DNA from: Streptomyces sp. SAI-135
GTDB lineage: Bacteria; Actinomycetota; Actinomycetes; Streptomycetales; Streptomycetaceae
DNA length: 64,000 bases
Assembly: GCF_029893805.1 (NCBI RefSeq)
Contig: NZ_JARXYP010000001.1
Span: forward strand, 682,001-746,000
Reading direction: 5' to 3'
In this document: positions 8,434 through 18,232 of the stretch, one piece after another
Layout: each line of letters begins with the position of its first letter
How positions within the stretch are numbered: the stretch's first letter is position 1
Notes under the pieces: generated by a model
Databases searched by the model: none
What the model was told of the DNA's origin: nothing
Seen by the model: the letters and a program-made list of their open reading frames with translations, nothing else
Program-made: the position numbers and the translations under genes

Positions 8434-10458
8434 TTGACCCCCTCGACGAAAGCCGTACCACGCAGCATCACCGAGTATCGAGCCATCACCGCCGGCCCGA
8501 TACGGCACGACGGACAGACCACTCCGCACGACGGTGACGTTCGGATCGTCCAGGAGTTCAGGGGGCGACAGCGATCACTGGTGACTCTGGGCGACCCCGG
8601 GGTCAAGCAGGCCCCCAGAGTTTCGGTTCGCTATCCCGACGTCGTACGCTCCCCCGAAACGTGGATGGCGCTGCTGCCGGAGGCCGAAAGCCTGGAAGTT
8701 CCCGGCCCCCGCCCACCAACATGGCCCGACATGCTGTCGGCCGCTACCGAAGACGAGTGGCGCCGGTGCCTCGCCACGGTAGCGGGGCAGTTGCAGCTGC
8801 CCCGATCCGAGGACCCGAGCGGCGACGGACTGGGCCACACCGTGGAGCGCGCCGCATACGCCTTGCTGGGCGCGATCCTGCACGAGCCGGACTCTGCCAT
8901 CGTCCGCCCCACCAGCCGCGTTTCCGCGCTTGACAGCGCTGACGGACAACGTTGTCCGGCTTGGGCGGGATCAGCGCGGTGGACCCGCCCTGGAGACGAG
9001 GGGCAATCAGCACAAGCCGGTCCTGTGCGGCCGTGCGGATGCGACGGTGACTCTCCTTGTCTGTGGGCCTGGGCCGAGACGCACTACCCCGAGACCCCGC
9101 CCGCGCGGGACTGGGACACACTGCGGCTCTTGGTGGCGGACTCGCCCCTGATGAAAGCGGTCCGGGCTCTTGGAGTTCCCCAGAGGGCACAGAACGCCGG
9201 CAAAGGCAGGCCGCCCCGCACCGAGCGCGGGCTGTGGTCCCGAGCCGTCCAGGAATGGGGCTTCCAGGGCGCCATGACGTCACGCGTGTACGCCGTACCG
9301 GCCTTCACCGTGATGCCCGCGGCGAGGTGGCTGGTCAACGGCAACCGGCGCGAAACCGCGCTGACCGAGGTGTTCGGCTACCTTGACGACATTCATATCG
9401 ACAACCTCAAACTCGCCGGACCCGACGGTGGGGCCACCGCCACATCGATCCGCGACAACCTGCGCCGCTGGGCCTCGGTCGAACCACTGCGCGAGACGGC
9501 GGTGATGGTCGCGCTCATCGGTGTCTGGAACACCTTTCTGGACATCACCCAGCGGTATCCGGGCCGCCGCCCCGGCGGTCCCGCAGCGATACCCCGCTAT
9601 GGATCATTGAGCTGCGGAGAACGGAAGTTGATCCTCGCGGTGGACACGTGTCTGCCGCATCTTGCCGCCGCCTACGACGCCGATGAGCGGTCACTCGACG
9701 ATCTCGCGATCTCACAGACGCTCAACGGTTACAGCGACCTCAGCAGTGACATGGCCCTGGGAGTGGTCAACAACGGACTCATACTGGGAGCCGGCCCGGG
9801 TGCGCTACCAGGCGGCGCTGACGCAGAGGACGCCTACCGGGCGTTGTCCAGATCCATGCTGGCCATAGCCCGGTCCGGAGCCAACAGACCGGGGGCCGAA
9901 GCGGTGTCCAACACGGTCATCTGGAACATCATCAACGGCCGCCACAACATCGTCGAGCGCGCTGCTGGAATTCCGTACGAGTGGATGGCGCGGAAGTGGC
10001 CGGTGCTTGAGGAGAATCGTCGAGAGTGGGACGGGGTGGAGGAGGAGTTGTGCACCCGGGTCTACTCAGCTCTCGCGCGAGACGACGTCCGCCTGAAGGA
10101 GAAGGGACAGTTCTGTCCCACGTGCGGTGACCTCCCCCGCTGGAGCGGTCTGATGCACGACCTGCTCGACGACGTCGAGAACGCCGCGTGCTCGTTGACG
10201 CAGTACATACTCTGCGAGCGGGTCTACGCCGAAGACCTCGACGGCGAAGCCGCGAACGGGACTCCCGCCAGTGACGGCGCCGGAGCGGTCGGGATACTGA
10301 TCCGGCGTTTCGAGTCGAGCGGGCTGCTCAACGAACTGAGCTGGATTCTGGCGGGAGCCATCTGGTTCCGCGAAGCACTGCACCTTCGTGGATGCGTGGT
10401 GGACCTCGCGTTCGGGCTCTCCGACGACAGCGGCGGCCTGGCCGCGGACGACTGGTGA
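8434..10458 (+). CDS. Unrecognised 674-residue protein; possible divergent terpene-synthase-like enzyme
   Basis: I recognise no family over the full length. It has no signal peptide or membrane segment. The proposed start is TTG 8434, with GGAG nine bases upstream; an in-frame stop at 8428 rules out earlier starts. Residues 1-250 are unassigned and include a CGCDGDSPC cluster. The middle has FGYLDDIHID (DDxxxD, D318-D323), Arg388 in IPRYGSLSCG, and NGYSDLSSDMALGVVNNG (N431-x3-D435-x3-D439, then GxxNN). That order and spacing recall class I terpene synthases: metal motif, diphosphate-sensing Arg, NSE/DTE-like motif followed by G-x-x-N-N as in the canonical synthase at 52460. The C-terminal part has CPTCGDLPRW and DLLDDVEN. 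Its operon partner is a terpene-type P450. The enzyme assignment is inference. Confidence 0.85.
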   Translation: MTPSTKAVPRSITEYRAITAGPIRHDGQTTPHDGDVRIVQEFRGRQRSLVTLGDPGVKQAPRVSVRYPDVVRSPETWMALLPEAESLEVPGPRPPTWPDMLSAATEDEWRRCLATVAGQLQLPRSEDPSGDGLGHTVERAAYALLGAILHEPDSAIVRPTSRVSALDSADGQRCPAWAGSARWTRPGDEGQSAQAGPVRPCGCDGDSPCLWAWAETHYPETPPARDWDTLRLLVADSPLMKAVRALGVPQRAQNAGKGRPPRTERGLWSRAVQEWGFQGAMTSRVYAVPAFTVMPAARWLVNGNRRETALTEVFGYLDDIHIDNLKLAGPDGGATATSIRDNLRRWASVEPLRETAVMVALIGVWNTFLDITQRYPGRRPGGPAAIPRYGSLSCGERKLILAVDTCLPHLAAAYDADERSLDDLAISQTLNGYSDLSSDMALGVVNNGLILGAGPGALPGGADAEDAYRALSRSMLAIARSGANRPGAEAVSNTVIWNIINGRHNIVERAAGIPYEWMARKWPVLEENRREWDGVEEELCTRVYSALARDDVRLKEKGQFCPTCGDLPRWSGLMHDLLDDVENAACSLTQYILCERVYAEDLDGEAANGTPASDGAGAVGILIRRFESSGLLNELSWILAGAIWFREALHLRGCVVDLAFGLSDDSGGLAADDW

Positions 10459-10649
10459 GTCCTGCGCTCGCATCCCGGTACCCCACCACGCAGCGCCCTC
10501 AGCGGGACGCGTTCCTGTGGGACCGCCGCTTCCCGGCGTGATCCAGGCCGTGATCGCCGCGGACCGAGCACGCTGAGCCGCGTGGACTCGCTGCAGGACT
10601 TCCCCTTGCGCGGGGCCAAGGGCGCAGGTGGTCGTAGTCGTACCCAGCA

Positions 10650-11825
10650 TCAGCTGTTTTCGTCCTGTCCCATTCCAGAGCCGAAAGAAGTCATGCCCTG
10701 TCCGCGTGCCACCGCGTCATGGTGGATCGCCGTGTGCGCCCCGGTCAGCGAGACCCCGCTGCCCCCGCGCATGTTCGCTACGATCTCCGACGCGATGGAG
10801 ACCGCGACCTCCTCCGGGGTGCGGGCTCCGAGGTCGATGCCGATCGGGGAGTGCAACCGTGCCAACTCCGCCTCGGTGACGCCCGCTTCGCGCAGGCGCT
10901 CGGTACGGTCGAGGTGGGTGCGGCGGGAGCCCATGGCGCCGATGTACGCGACCGGCAGGCGCAGCGCGAGGTGCAGCAGCGGGATGTCGAATTTGGCGTC
11001 ATGGGTGAGCACACACACGACTGTGCGGCCGTCCACGTCCGTACGCCCCAGGTATCGGTGCGGCCACTCGACGACGATCTCATCCGCATCCGGAAACCGG
11101 GCGGCAGTCGCGAACGCGGGACGTGCGTCGCACACGGTGACGTGATAGCCGAGGAACTTGCCCATCTTGACGAGCGCCGATGCGTAGTCGATCGCTCCAA
11201 AGACGATCATCCGAGGTGCCGGCAGCGAGGTTTCGATCAGGACGGTGACAGGGCTGCCGCTGGTGAATCTCTCCTCGCAGATCCGCAGAGCAGCCGTGCG
11301 GCCGGCATCGAGGTATGCGAGTGCCTCGCCGGCGACGATGTCGTCGAGTTCGGGCTGGTCGCCGAAGCCACCCAGCCGGCTGCCGTCCGGGCGCACCAGC
11401 AGCGCGCCATCCACGAGTTCGGCCGGCCCCGACACGATGCGCGCGAGCGCCGCTGCCTGCCCCGCCGTAGCGGCGGCCACCGCGGCTGACAGCACGGCAT
11501 ACGTACGGTCCTCGGCCCGGACCGGCGTGACCAGAATGTCAATGGCGCCGCCGCAGGTCAGGCCTACGGCGAAGGCGTCGTCGTTGCTGTAGCCGAAGCG
11601 CTCCCGGCGGTTGACTCCGTCGGCGATCGCCTCTCGGCACAGCTCGTAGGCCGCGCCCTCCACACAGCCGCCGGAGACGGAGCCGATCGCGTGGCCCTCT
11701 TCGTCGACAGCGAGGGCCGCGCCCGGCTGCCGCGGCGCGCTGCCGCTGACCCCTACCACTGTGGCCACGGCGAAGTCGCGTCCCAGCTCGATCCACCGGC
11801 TCAACTCGTCTGCGATGTCCAGCAC
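10650..11825 (-). CDS. XdhC/CoxI family molybdoenzyme maturation factor
   Basis: 391 residues. XdhC proteins bind molybdenum cofactor and help sulfurate and insert it into xanthine-dehydrogenase-type hydroxylases. Visible parts are the N-terminal domain with GSAPRQPGAALAV and SGGCVEGAAYE, and a C-terminal Rossmann-like domain with MIVFGAIDYASAL, VTVCDARPAFA and YIGAMGSRRTH. I start at GTG 11825 (V-L-D-I-A-D-E); the longer open frame upstream overlaps the MFS gene and is not protein-like. It lies 115 bases downstream of the transporter, in the same direction as the molybdenum hydroxylase subunits at 13410-17172, which are its probable clients. Confidence 0.9.
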   Translation of the reverse strand: MLDIADELSRWIELGRDFAVATVVGVSGSAPRQPGAALAVDEEGHAIGSVSGGCVEGAAYELCREAIADGVNRRERFGYSNDDAFAVGLTCGGAIDILVTPVRAEDRTYAVLSAAVAAATAGQAAALARIVSGPAELVDGALLVRPDGSRLGGFGDQPELDDIVAGEALAYLDAGRTAALRICEERFTSGSPVTVLIETSLPAPRMIVFGAIDYASALVKMGKFLGYHVTVCDARPAFATAARFPDADEIVVEWPHRYLGRTDVDGRTVVCVLTHDAKFDIPLLHLALRLPVAYIGAMGSRRTHLDRTERLREAGVTEAELARLHSPIGIDLGARTPEEVAVSIASEIVANMRGGSGVSLTGAHTAIHHDAVARGQGMTSFGSGMGQDENS

Positions 11826-11940
11826 TTGCCGCTCTTCCCTGTGCTCAGGGCACGCTGCCCGTGGGGTCCCCTCGTTGTACGCAGCCTGTGTTCGTTTGCG
11901 GCAGCTCCCCTCGGTGCCGCAAACGCTACGGGCCGCTTGG

Positions 11941-13200
11941 TCAGCTGGTGGCGAAGTCGTATTCGATGTCGGCCATGGCTCGTCCGCGCCCTTCCCTGAA
12001 TGCCCATCCCATCGCGGCGAGGATGGCGAAGAGGGCAGCACCGGAGAAGACGAGGACCGAATACCCGTACACCGGATAGACAGCTGCGGCGATGAGCGGG
12101 GGGAAGAACGAGAGCCCTCGTCCGAGCTGCAGCGAACTGCCAACTCCCAGGGAACGTACCCGCGTGGGGAACTGCTCGGAGAAGACCAGACCGAAGGCGG
12201 CGGCGACACCAGTGCCGAAATACATGATGAAGATCGGCACCAGACTTACCAGACCCTGGACGTCGGTCTGCAGGACGAGCCCGAGCAGGATGCTCCCGAT
12301 GGCAGCGATCGAAGCCATGATGCACCACGTGAGGCGGCGGCCGATTCGGTCGGCCAGGTAGCCGCAGGTGACTGAACCCAAGAAGATCGACAGGCCGACG
12401 GTAACCGTCCACCAGGCGGCCTTGCTGAAGCTGAACCCCTGGACCTCGATGAGGTACTTGGGCAGGAGCGCCGCAACGCCGTAGAAGGCGAAGAATTCAA
12501 TTGAGCAGGCCGTCAGACAGAGGAAGAACGGCTTGAGGAAAAGCCTTGACCGCACCAGTTTCCAGTCGATCGCGACGCGTTCTCCGCGAGACTGCGCTTC
12601 CCACTCGTCGGACTCGGGAACGGCGAACCTTGCCAGGATCGCCAGGAGGATCGGCAGGCAAGACACGGCGAAGACCCAGCGCCAGCCGATGACGGGCAGA
12701 AGATATCCGCCGACCAGAGCGGCCATGGCCAGCCCGATTCCCACGCCGCTGTAGAGGGCTGCACCCCACCAGCCACGGCTGCGCGCCGGCATGGCCTCCG
12801 ACACGAGGGACTGCCCCACTCCGAACTCGCCGCCCAGCCCTATCGCGGCGAGTATGCCGAAGACGACGAGAGTGGGGTAGTTGGGCACGAACGCCCGAGC
12901 CAGCGTGAACACCCCGAAGATCACGATGGTGATCATCAGCACGCGGCGGCGTCCGATCCGATCTCCCAGATACCCGAAGACGACGCCACCGACCGCGATG
13001 CCAAGGAGTTGGAGCGAGAGCAGGAGGGCGGTTTGCTGCGACGACAGATCGAACTCCGCTGCGATGGGCACGATCAGGAACGTCATCAGCGCGATCTCGT
13101 AGTAGTCGAACAGCCACCCCGCGAACGCGGTGAGCCACGCAAGGAACTGCGGGCGGGTCACTTTTTCTCTCTCGCGCACTGCGTGTTCAAGGGTTTGCAT
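11941..13200 (-). CDS. MFS transporter, likely organic/aromatic acid importer
   Basis: 419 residues with about twelve hydrophobic segments. Family motifs are GYLGDRIGRRRVL between helices 2 and 3 and GYLADRIGRRLTW in the second half, typical of sugar-porter or aromatic-acid:H+ symporter branches of the major facilitator superfamily. The N-terminal WLFDYYEIALMTF has the Asp-containing helix 1 of aromatic acid transporters. It lies between the hydroxylase genes and XdhC, so it probably imports the substrate of this pathway. The substrate cannot be read from sequence. Confidence 0.9.
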   Translation of the reverse strand: MQTLEHAVREREKVTRPQFLAWLTAFAGWLFDYYEIALMTFLIVPIAAEFDLSSQQTALLLSLQLLGIAVGGVVFGYLGDRIGRRRVLMITIVIFGVFTLARAFVPNYPTLVVFGILAAIGLGGEFGVGQSLVSEAMPARSRGWWGAALYSGVGIGLAMAALVGGYLLPVIGWRWVFAVSCLPILLAILARFAVPESDEWEAQSRGERVAIDWKLVRSRLFLKPFFLCLTACSIEFFAFYGVAALLPKYLIEVQGFSFSKAAWWTVTVGLSIFLGSVTCGYLADRIGRRLTWCIMASIAAIGSILLGLVLQTDVQGLVSLVPIFIMYFGTGVAAAFGLVFSEQFPTRVRSLGVGSSLQLGRGLSFFPPLIAAAVYPVYGYSVLVFSGAALFAILAAMGWAFREGRGRAMADIEYDFATS

Positions 13201-13228
13201 GATCCTGAGTCCATTCTCTGGAAAGTCT

Positions 13229-13256
13229 CCGGAAATCAGATCTTTTCAGTTTCCGG
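13229..13256. promoter_or_regulatory. Inverted repeat upstream of the MFS gene
   Basis: CCGGAAA (13229-13235) and TTTCCGG (13250-13256) form a perfect 7-bp inverted repeat with a 14-base spacer. It sits in the lower-G+C gap between the iron-sulfur subunit gene and the MFS start. It could be an operator or a weak intercistronic hairpin. Confidence 0.3.
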
Positions 13257-13409
13257 CATTTCGGTGGTGCTGACGCCTTTCTCACTCCGCACGGTGCTGA
13301 TTGTTCTGAAACTCACCGCTGGAACCTCAAGTGGGTATGGCAAGTGCGGAGCAGGGATTCCTTCTGCGGGGCCTGCCGTCCAGATGAGGAAAGGGATGAT
13401 TTCAGAAAT

Positions 13410-13892
13410 TCATTTGGGTGCCCGCTGCATCATTTGCGCGGCGCGTTGTACAGCCTTCACGATGTTCTCGTAACCGGTGCACCGGCACAGGTTTCCGCTG
13501 AGCGCGTCCCGGATTTCCGTCTCGTCCGGCTGCGGGATGCGCGCAAGCAGGCTGATCGTCGAGAGCACCATGCCCGGTAGGCAGAAGCCGCACTGGAACG
13601 CGTAGGTTTCCATGAAGGCGGTCTGGACCGGGTGGGGGCGGTCGAGACTCCCGAGGCCTTCGAGGGTGACCACCTCAGAACCGCGCGCTCGGCCGCCGAG
13701 CATCAGGCAGGTCTTGACGCATGCGTCGTCGACCATGGCCGTACAGCTCCCGCAGTCGCCATTGCGGCATCCCACCCTCACACCGCCGACACCGCAGTCC
13801 CGGCGCAGGATGTCGACCAGAGTCTCGACATCGTCGACCGCGGCGCGAACGGGGTTGCCGTTGAGTGTGAAGGTGATCTCTTCGCTGCTCAT
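13410..13892 (-). CDS. (2Fe-2S) small subunit of a xanthine-dehydrogenase-family hydroxylase
   Basis: 160 residues, the usual length of CoxS-type subunits. The plant-ferredoxin cluster is bound by Cys 42, 47, 50 and 62 ([10 protein letters not shown] ... TCLMLGG). The second, helical cluster is bound by CGFC (101, 104) and CRC (136, 138). It passes electrons from the molybdenum centre toward FAD. Its ATG overlaps the stop of the FAD subunit by ATGA at 13889-13892. It is the last of four tightly coupled genes starting at 18179. Confidence 0.95.
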   Translation of the reverse strand: MSSEEITFTLNGNPVRAAVDDVETLVDILRRDCGVGGVRVGCRNGDCGSCTAMVDDACVKTCLMLGGRARGSEVVTLEGLGSLDRPHPVQTAFMETYAFQCGFCLPGMVLSTISLLARIPQPDETEIRDALSGNLCRCTGYENIVKAVQRAAQMMQRAPK

Positions 13893-14758
13893 GATTGCTC
13901 CGTACCTGGTGAGAGGAGCCGCGCGGCCGCCTGCCGCAGTGCGCGCGCCGCGACAGTGGCGGCGACCCGGCGCCGGTAGGAACTGTCCGCTCGGATGTCG
14001 TGCCAGAAATCGTCCTCGGTGAAGGCCGACATGTGATCGTCCATGACGTCACGCAGCTCGTGCGGGCTGTGCGACAAGTCGCTGGACACTCGGATCTTCC
14101 AGGGCACCCCCCTGACTCCGCCCAGGGTGAGTTCGGCGGTTCCGTCTGCCAGAATCGAGCAGGCGCAGGTCACGACGGGCCAGGAGGACTCGGCGAATTT
14201 GAGCTTGTAGTAGCCGTGCGCCACGGCTTCGGGCCGATACGGGAGGATGACCTCGGTGACGAGTTCGGTGGGACGCAGGTCCGGACGCTCGGGGGCGGTG
14301 AGAAACCGTTCGACCGACACGGTGCGTGTGCCGTGTACAGAGGCGACCGTGACACGAGCGTCATGGGCGACGAGAACTGCCGGCGCGTCGGAGTAGGGAC
14401 GTGCGCAGACCAGTGATCCGGCGATCGTGCCCTGGCTGCGGATCTGGATGCCGCCCGTGATTCCTTTGGCCATCAGGTGGAGAAGGGGTGTCCACCGCTC
14501 GGCACAGGGCGTGTCGATGAGCAACTGGTAGGTGGCGGCGGGGCCCAGGTGAACCGCGCTCTCGTCGCGCCGGATGCGGGCGACATCCAGGTCACCCAAG
14601 TCGACGATGTGCGTGGGCTGCACTTCCTGCCGGACGAGTTGCGGAACGGCGATGGTGCCACCGCCGATGATGAGTGCGTGTCCGTCTACCGCGTTCGCCT
14701 CGGCCAGAGCGGTGGTGGCCTCGGTGACCGTCCGGGGTCGGACGAGGTGCCGGATCAT
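13889..14758 (-). CDS. FAD-binding medium subunit of the molybdenum hydroxylase
   Basis: 289 residues, CoxM type. The N-terminal FAD-binding portion includes ALIIGGGTIAVPQL, and the second FAD loop is GGIQIRSQGTIAGSLVCARP, variants of the usual AGGT and TIGG motifs. The C-terminal domain has the DLRPTELVTEVILP signature. It overlaps both neighbours by four bases, so it is translationally coupled. It takes electrons from the iron-sulfur subunit and passes them to an unknown acceptor. Confidence 0.93.
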   Translation of the reverse strand: MIRHLVRPRTVTEATTALAEANAVDGHALIIGGGTIAVPQLVRQEVQPTHIVDLGDLDVARIRRDESAVHLGPAATYQLLIDTPCAERWTPLLHLMAKGITGGIQIRSQGTIAGSLVCARPYSDAPAVLVAHDARVTVASVHGTRTVSVERFLTAPERPDLRPTELVTEVILPYRPEAVAHGYYKLKFAESSWPVVTCACSILADGTAELTLGGVRGVPWKIRVSSDLSHSPHELRDVMDDHMSAFTEDDFWHDIRADSSYRRRVAATVAARALRQAAARLLSPGTEQS

Positions 14759-17172
14759 GGCTCGGTCCTCCCGTGGGAATGGGCGAGGAGATCGAGAACT
14801 CGGGGAGGAGTCAGAGGAAGTGCCGTCGGAGGCGGGCAGTTGGGACCGAGGGCGTTCGTCACCGCGTTGAGAACCGCGGCCATCGCGCCGCCCACTCCGG
14901 CCTCGCCGGCGCCCTTGGCTCCCATGAGGGTGTGCGGCGACGGCGTCTCCACATGCTCGACGATCATGCTCGGCAGGTCGTTCGCCCGCGGCAGCATGTA
15001 GTGCTTGAAGGTGTCGGTGAGAGGGCTTCCGTCGTCTGCCGACAGAATCTCCTCAAACAGGGCCAGCCCGGCTCCCATGGCCATAGCGCCGTGCATCTGG
15101 CCTTCCACGAGGGTGGGGTTGATGACACGACCACAGTCATGGACCGCGACCAGACCGGTGATCGTGGTCTTTCCCGTGGCCAGGTCGACGAGCACCCGGG
15201 CGACGTACACACCGCTGGAGACGTACGGATAGGTGTAGCGGTACGGCTCGCTGTCGTTGAGGCCCTGTTGGTTGACCGGCACGTAGGAGCGGGTGGCGAC
15301 GAGTTCGGGGGCCCGCCCGGTGGTGCACAGATCAGAGCAGAGATCGGCGATGGTCATGACCGGACGCTGCTGGATCTCGATCCGCCCGTCGACGAGCGTG
15401 ACCTCGTCAGGCTGTACACCCGTCAACTCGGCCGCCCTCGCGCGGAGCCTGTCGGCGATGTCTCGCGCCGCCAGAACGACGGCGGCGCCGCCCACGGCTG
15501 TGGCCCTGCTGCTGGCATGGCCGGTCCCCTGTGGGACGCGGTCCGTGTCCCCTTGGACCACTGTGACCATCGCGCGGCTGGTGCCCAGTGCCTCTGCCGC
15601 GAGCGTCGCCAGCGATGTGTCGTTGCCTCCCCCGGGATTGGTGACGCTGCTGCGCACCTCGATCCGGCCTTCGGCGTTCATCGAGACAGTGGCGGCCTCG
15701 GGAGCCGGGGCCGTGGGCCGGGCTGCGGTGCGCAACGGGCCGGACGGGTGGCCTCCGCCTTCAGGGGTGATCTCGAAGGCGATGCCGACACCTTCGGCCA
15801 TGTCGGCCTCCGGTTCCTTGCCCCGGGCGCTGTTCGCCGGCTCGTAGTTCGCGAGCGTGAGCGCACGGTCGAGAAGCGCGCCGAAATCACCACTGTCGAT
15901 GAGGTAGCCCGAGGGCAGACGATGCGGCAAGCGGTGGCTCGGGAGCAGATTGCGCCGACGGACTTCGGCCGGGTCGAGGCCGAGGTACGAGGCAACCCTG
16001 TCGACGAGCCGCTCGATGACCACGATGGCGGTGTCCTTGCCGTAGCCACGGCAGGAATGCCAAGGAGGCTGGTTCGTGAGAAGGACGCGTGAACGGATTT
16101 CCACGGCCGGGATGTCGTAGGCGCTCGGGAAGGTGGCCGCGGTCACGTAGGCCATGCGCCAGCCGGGCGAGGTGGAGGCCGCGCCGACCGGGATGGTGAT
16201 GTGGTCGCGCAGGGCGAGGAGACGGCCCTGGTCGTCGAAGGCGACCGCGGCACGGTGGATCTGCTCGCGTCCTCCTCCGAGGAAGCATTCGGCCCTGCTC
16301 TCGACGTACTTGACCGGTCGGCCGGTCAGTTTGCTCAGCAGACACACGAGGGGCTCCTCGGCGAAGCCGGTCATCTTCAGACCGAACGAGCCACCGACCT
16401 GGGGTACGACGACGCGTACCGATTCCTCGGGAATCCGGAGCATGGTCGCAAGCTCCCACCGCAACTGGAATGGCTGTTGATGGGAGGCGTGAACGGTCAG
16501 TCGGGCATCAGCGTCCCATGATGCGAGGTAGCCCCGCGGTTCCATCGGCGCCGTGCTGCTGCGTCCGATCCGCAATGTGCTCTCCAGGGAGTGAGGCGCC
16601 GACGCGAACGCGCTGTCCGTGTCCCCCCGGGTGAAGTCGTTCGCGGACAGGACGGAATCAGCGAACTGCTCGTCCATGAGGGACGGATTCGCGGCCAGCT
16701 CGCCGACGTCGAGGATCGGCTGGAGTTCCTCGTAATGCACTTGCACAACCGACGCAGCGGCGCGGGCGACGGGCGCAGACTCGGCGACGACGACGGCCAC
16801 CGGCTCGCCGAGCCAGCGCAGTTCATCGACCGCGAGAGCTGTCACACGAAACGCTTGAGCGCCGATGTCCTCGGGGTTTTGCACATAGGGCATCGGAGCC
16901 AGGTGCCGGGCCGCCTCGTGGCCGTCGACGGCAGTCACCACACCGTCCATGGCAAGGGCCTGACTCACGTCGACGCCCAGGAGTTTTCCATGGGCCACGG
17001 GGCTTCGCACGACCGCCATGTGCAATGTTCCGTCGGGCTCGATGTCATCCAGGTACGTGGCGCCCCCGCTGATGAAGGCGAACGCGTCGTACTTGGGCCA
17101 TCGGGCGCGCTCGGTCTCCGCACGCGTCGGTGCGCTGTCGGAGCCGATCCTGGGGGTGTTCACGGCTGTCAC
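14755..17172 (-). CDS. Molybdopterin-binding large subunit of a xanthine-dehydrogenase-family hydroxylase
   Basis: 805 residues. The N-terminal a/b hammerhead domain begins GGATYLDDIEPDGTLHMAVV. Cofactor-binding segments include VGGSFGLKMTGF, and the catalytic glutamate lies in KGAGEAGVGGA (Glu about 757). The loop that in CO dehydrogenase carries the copper-binding AYRCSFR instead reads PPWHSCRGYGKD, so this is not a CO dehydrogenase. Such enzymes hydroxylate aromatic or N-heteroaromatic rings with water as oxygen source. Context with importer, hydratase and beta-ketoadipate genes favours a ring-containing growth substrate. Confidence 0.93.
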   Translation of the reverse strand: MTAVNTPRIGSDSAPTRAETERARWPKYDAFAFISGGATYLDDIEPDGTLHMAVVRSPVAHGKLLGVDVSQALAMDGVVTAVDGHEAARHLAPMPYVQNPEDIGAQAFRVTALAVDELRWLGEPVAVVVAESAPVARAAASVVQVHYEELQPILDVGELAANPSLMDEQFADSVLSANDFTRGDTDSAFASAPHSLESTLRIGRSSTAPMEPRGYLASWDADARLTVHASHQQPFQLRWELATMLRIPEESVRVVVPQVGGSFGLKMTGFAEEPLVCLLSKLTGRPVKYVESRAECFLGGGREQIHRAAVAFDDQGRLLALRDHITIPVGAASTSPGWRMAYVTAATFPSAYDIPAVEIRSRVLLTNQPPWHSCRGYGKDTAIVVIERLVDRVASYLGLDPAEVRRRNLLPSHRLPHRLPSGYLIDSGDFGALLDRALTLANYEPANSARGKEPEADMAEGVGIAFEITPEGGGHPSGPLRTAARPTAPAPEAATVSMNAEGRIEVRSSVTNPGGGNDTSLATLAAEALGTSRAMVTVVQGDTDRVPQGTGHASSRATAVGGAAVVLAARDIADRLRARAAELTGVQPDEVTLVDGRIEIQQRPVMTIADLCSDLCTTGRAPELVATRSYVPVNQQGLNDSEPYRYTYPYVSSGVYVARVLVDLATGKTTITGLVAVHDCGRVINPTLVEGQMHGAMAMGAGLALFEEILSADDGSPLTDTFKHYMLPRANDLPSMIVEHVETPSPHTLMGAKGAGEAGVGGAMAAVLNAVTNALGPNCPPPTALPLTPPRVLDLLAHSHGRTEP

Positions 17173-18179
17173 GCCTGAGCGTCACGGACGGGCACGGCGC
17201 CCCGCTCCGACGAGCAGGGGTCGATGTACGCCTCGCGGTCCTTGATGATGCGGTGGCCGTACGAGGCGGGATTGAGCCGCAGCATGTCGTCGAACGCAGC
17301 AGCCTCGTCGACGAAGGCCGCCGGGCCGTTCTTGAGTTCTTCGTAGGCCCGGTGGAGGTTCAACACGAAGCGCTCCGGGTGCTGCCACTCAGCGTATGCG
17401 CCGAGGTCCTGCTCCCGGGCGGCGTCGAGTACGGACAGGCCGGCGTTCAAGGCCTTGGCCGCCGTGTCGGTGATGAAGGAGAAGTAACCGAGCCACTGGT
17501 CGATCACCTCGGGACCGCAGACCGTGCCGTGGCCCGGAACAATGACGCGTGGATCGAGGGCCTTCATGGTGTTGAGTGCCCGCACGGATCCCGCGGTGGA
17601 GCCACCGTGGGTAATGGGCGTCGCGTCGTGAAAGAGCACGTCACCGGCAAACAGGACGCGTTCCTCGGGCAGCCAGACCACGATGTCGTTGGTGGTGTGG
17701 GCCGGCCCGACGAAAATCAGCTCTGCCCGGTGATCGCCGACGTACAGTTCCAGCTTCTCGTCGAAGAGGAGCTGTGGGGGACGCACTTTCAAAGATCCCC
17801 ACGGGACGATCGGGTCCTGGTCCGTGGGCTTCAGTCCTTGCTTGACCACGGCCTCCCGGCAAAGGCGGTGGGCCACGATACAGGCGTCATCGAAGACCGA
17901 ATTGCCGAAGGTGTGATCACTGTGGTGGTGCGTATTGATCAGCACCTGCGGCTTTTCCACGCCGGACCTGCGGGTCATCGCCTCACGGAACTGACGGGTG
18001 CGGTCTTCGGTCAGCGCGGTGTCGATCACCGCCAGTTCATGGCCTGAGTGCACGAACCCGGAATTGTTGAGTCCCCAGCTGCCGTCGTGGTGGAGGTAGG
18101 CGTACACGCCGTCTCCCACCTCCACCAGGCTGGGCTCCTCGACGTAGCCACGATAGAAACTGCTCCAACTGGAGGCCAT
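17169..18179 (-). CDS. Metallo-beta-lactamase-fold hydrolase
   Basis: 336 residues. The dinuclear metal motif HxHxDH is present as NTHHHSDHTFGN, with later metal ligands in VGPAHTTND, LFAGDVLFHD and VPGHGTVCGP. The long C-terminal extension is like that of alkylsulfatase- or quorum-lactonase-like MBL proteins acting on small organic substrates. Its stop overlaps the start of the large hydroxylase subunit (ATGA), so it belongs to the same operon. It may open a lactam, lactone or ester formed in the pathway. The exact reaction is not known. Confidence 0.9.
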   Translation of the reverse strand: MASSWSSFYRGYVEEPSLVEVGDGVYAYLHHDGSWGLNNSGFVHSGHELAVIDTALTEDRTRQFREAMTRRSGVEKPQVLINTHHHSDHTFGNSVFDDACIVAHRLCREAVVKQGLKPTDQDPIVPWGSLKVRPPQLLFDEKLELYVGDHRAELIFVGPAHTTNDIVVWLPEERVLFAGDVLFHDATPITHGGSTAGSVRALNTMKALDPRVIVPGHGTVCGPEVIDQWLGYFSFITDTAAKALNAGLSVLDAAREQDLGAYAEWQHPERFVLNLHRAYEELKNGPAAFVDEAAAFDDMLRLNPASYGHRIIKDREAYIDPCSSERGAVPVRDAQA

Positions 18180-18232
18180 GATCAGCTCCTGCCTTCGGGT
18201 CCGCTCGGTCGTCGTCTCGGTGGGGTGGGTGG

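Noticed and set aside
14755..17172. Large hydroxylase subunit considered as CO dehydrogenase (coxL)
   Set aside because: The copper-binding AYRCSFR loop is absent; only the family-level fold matches.
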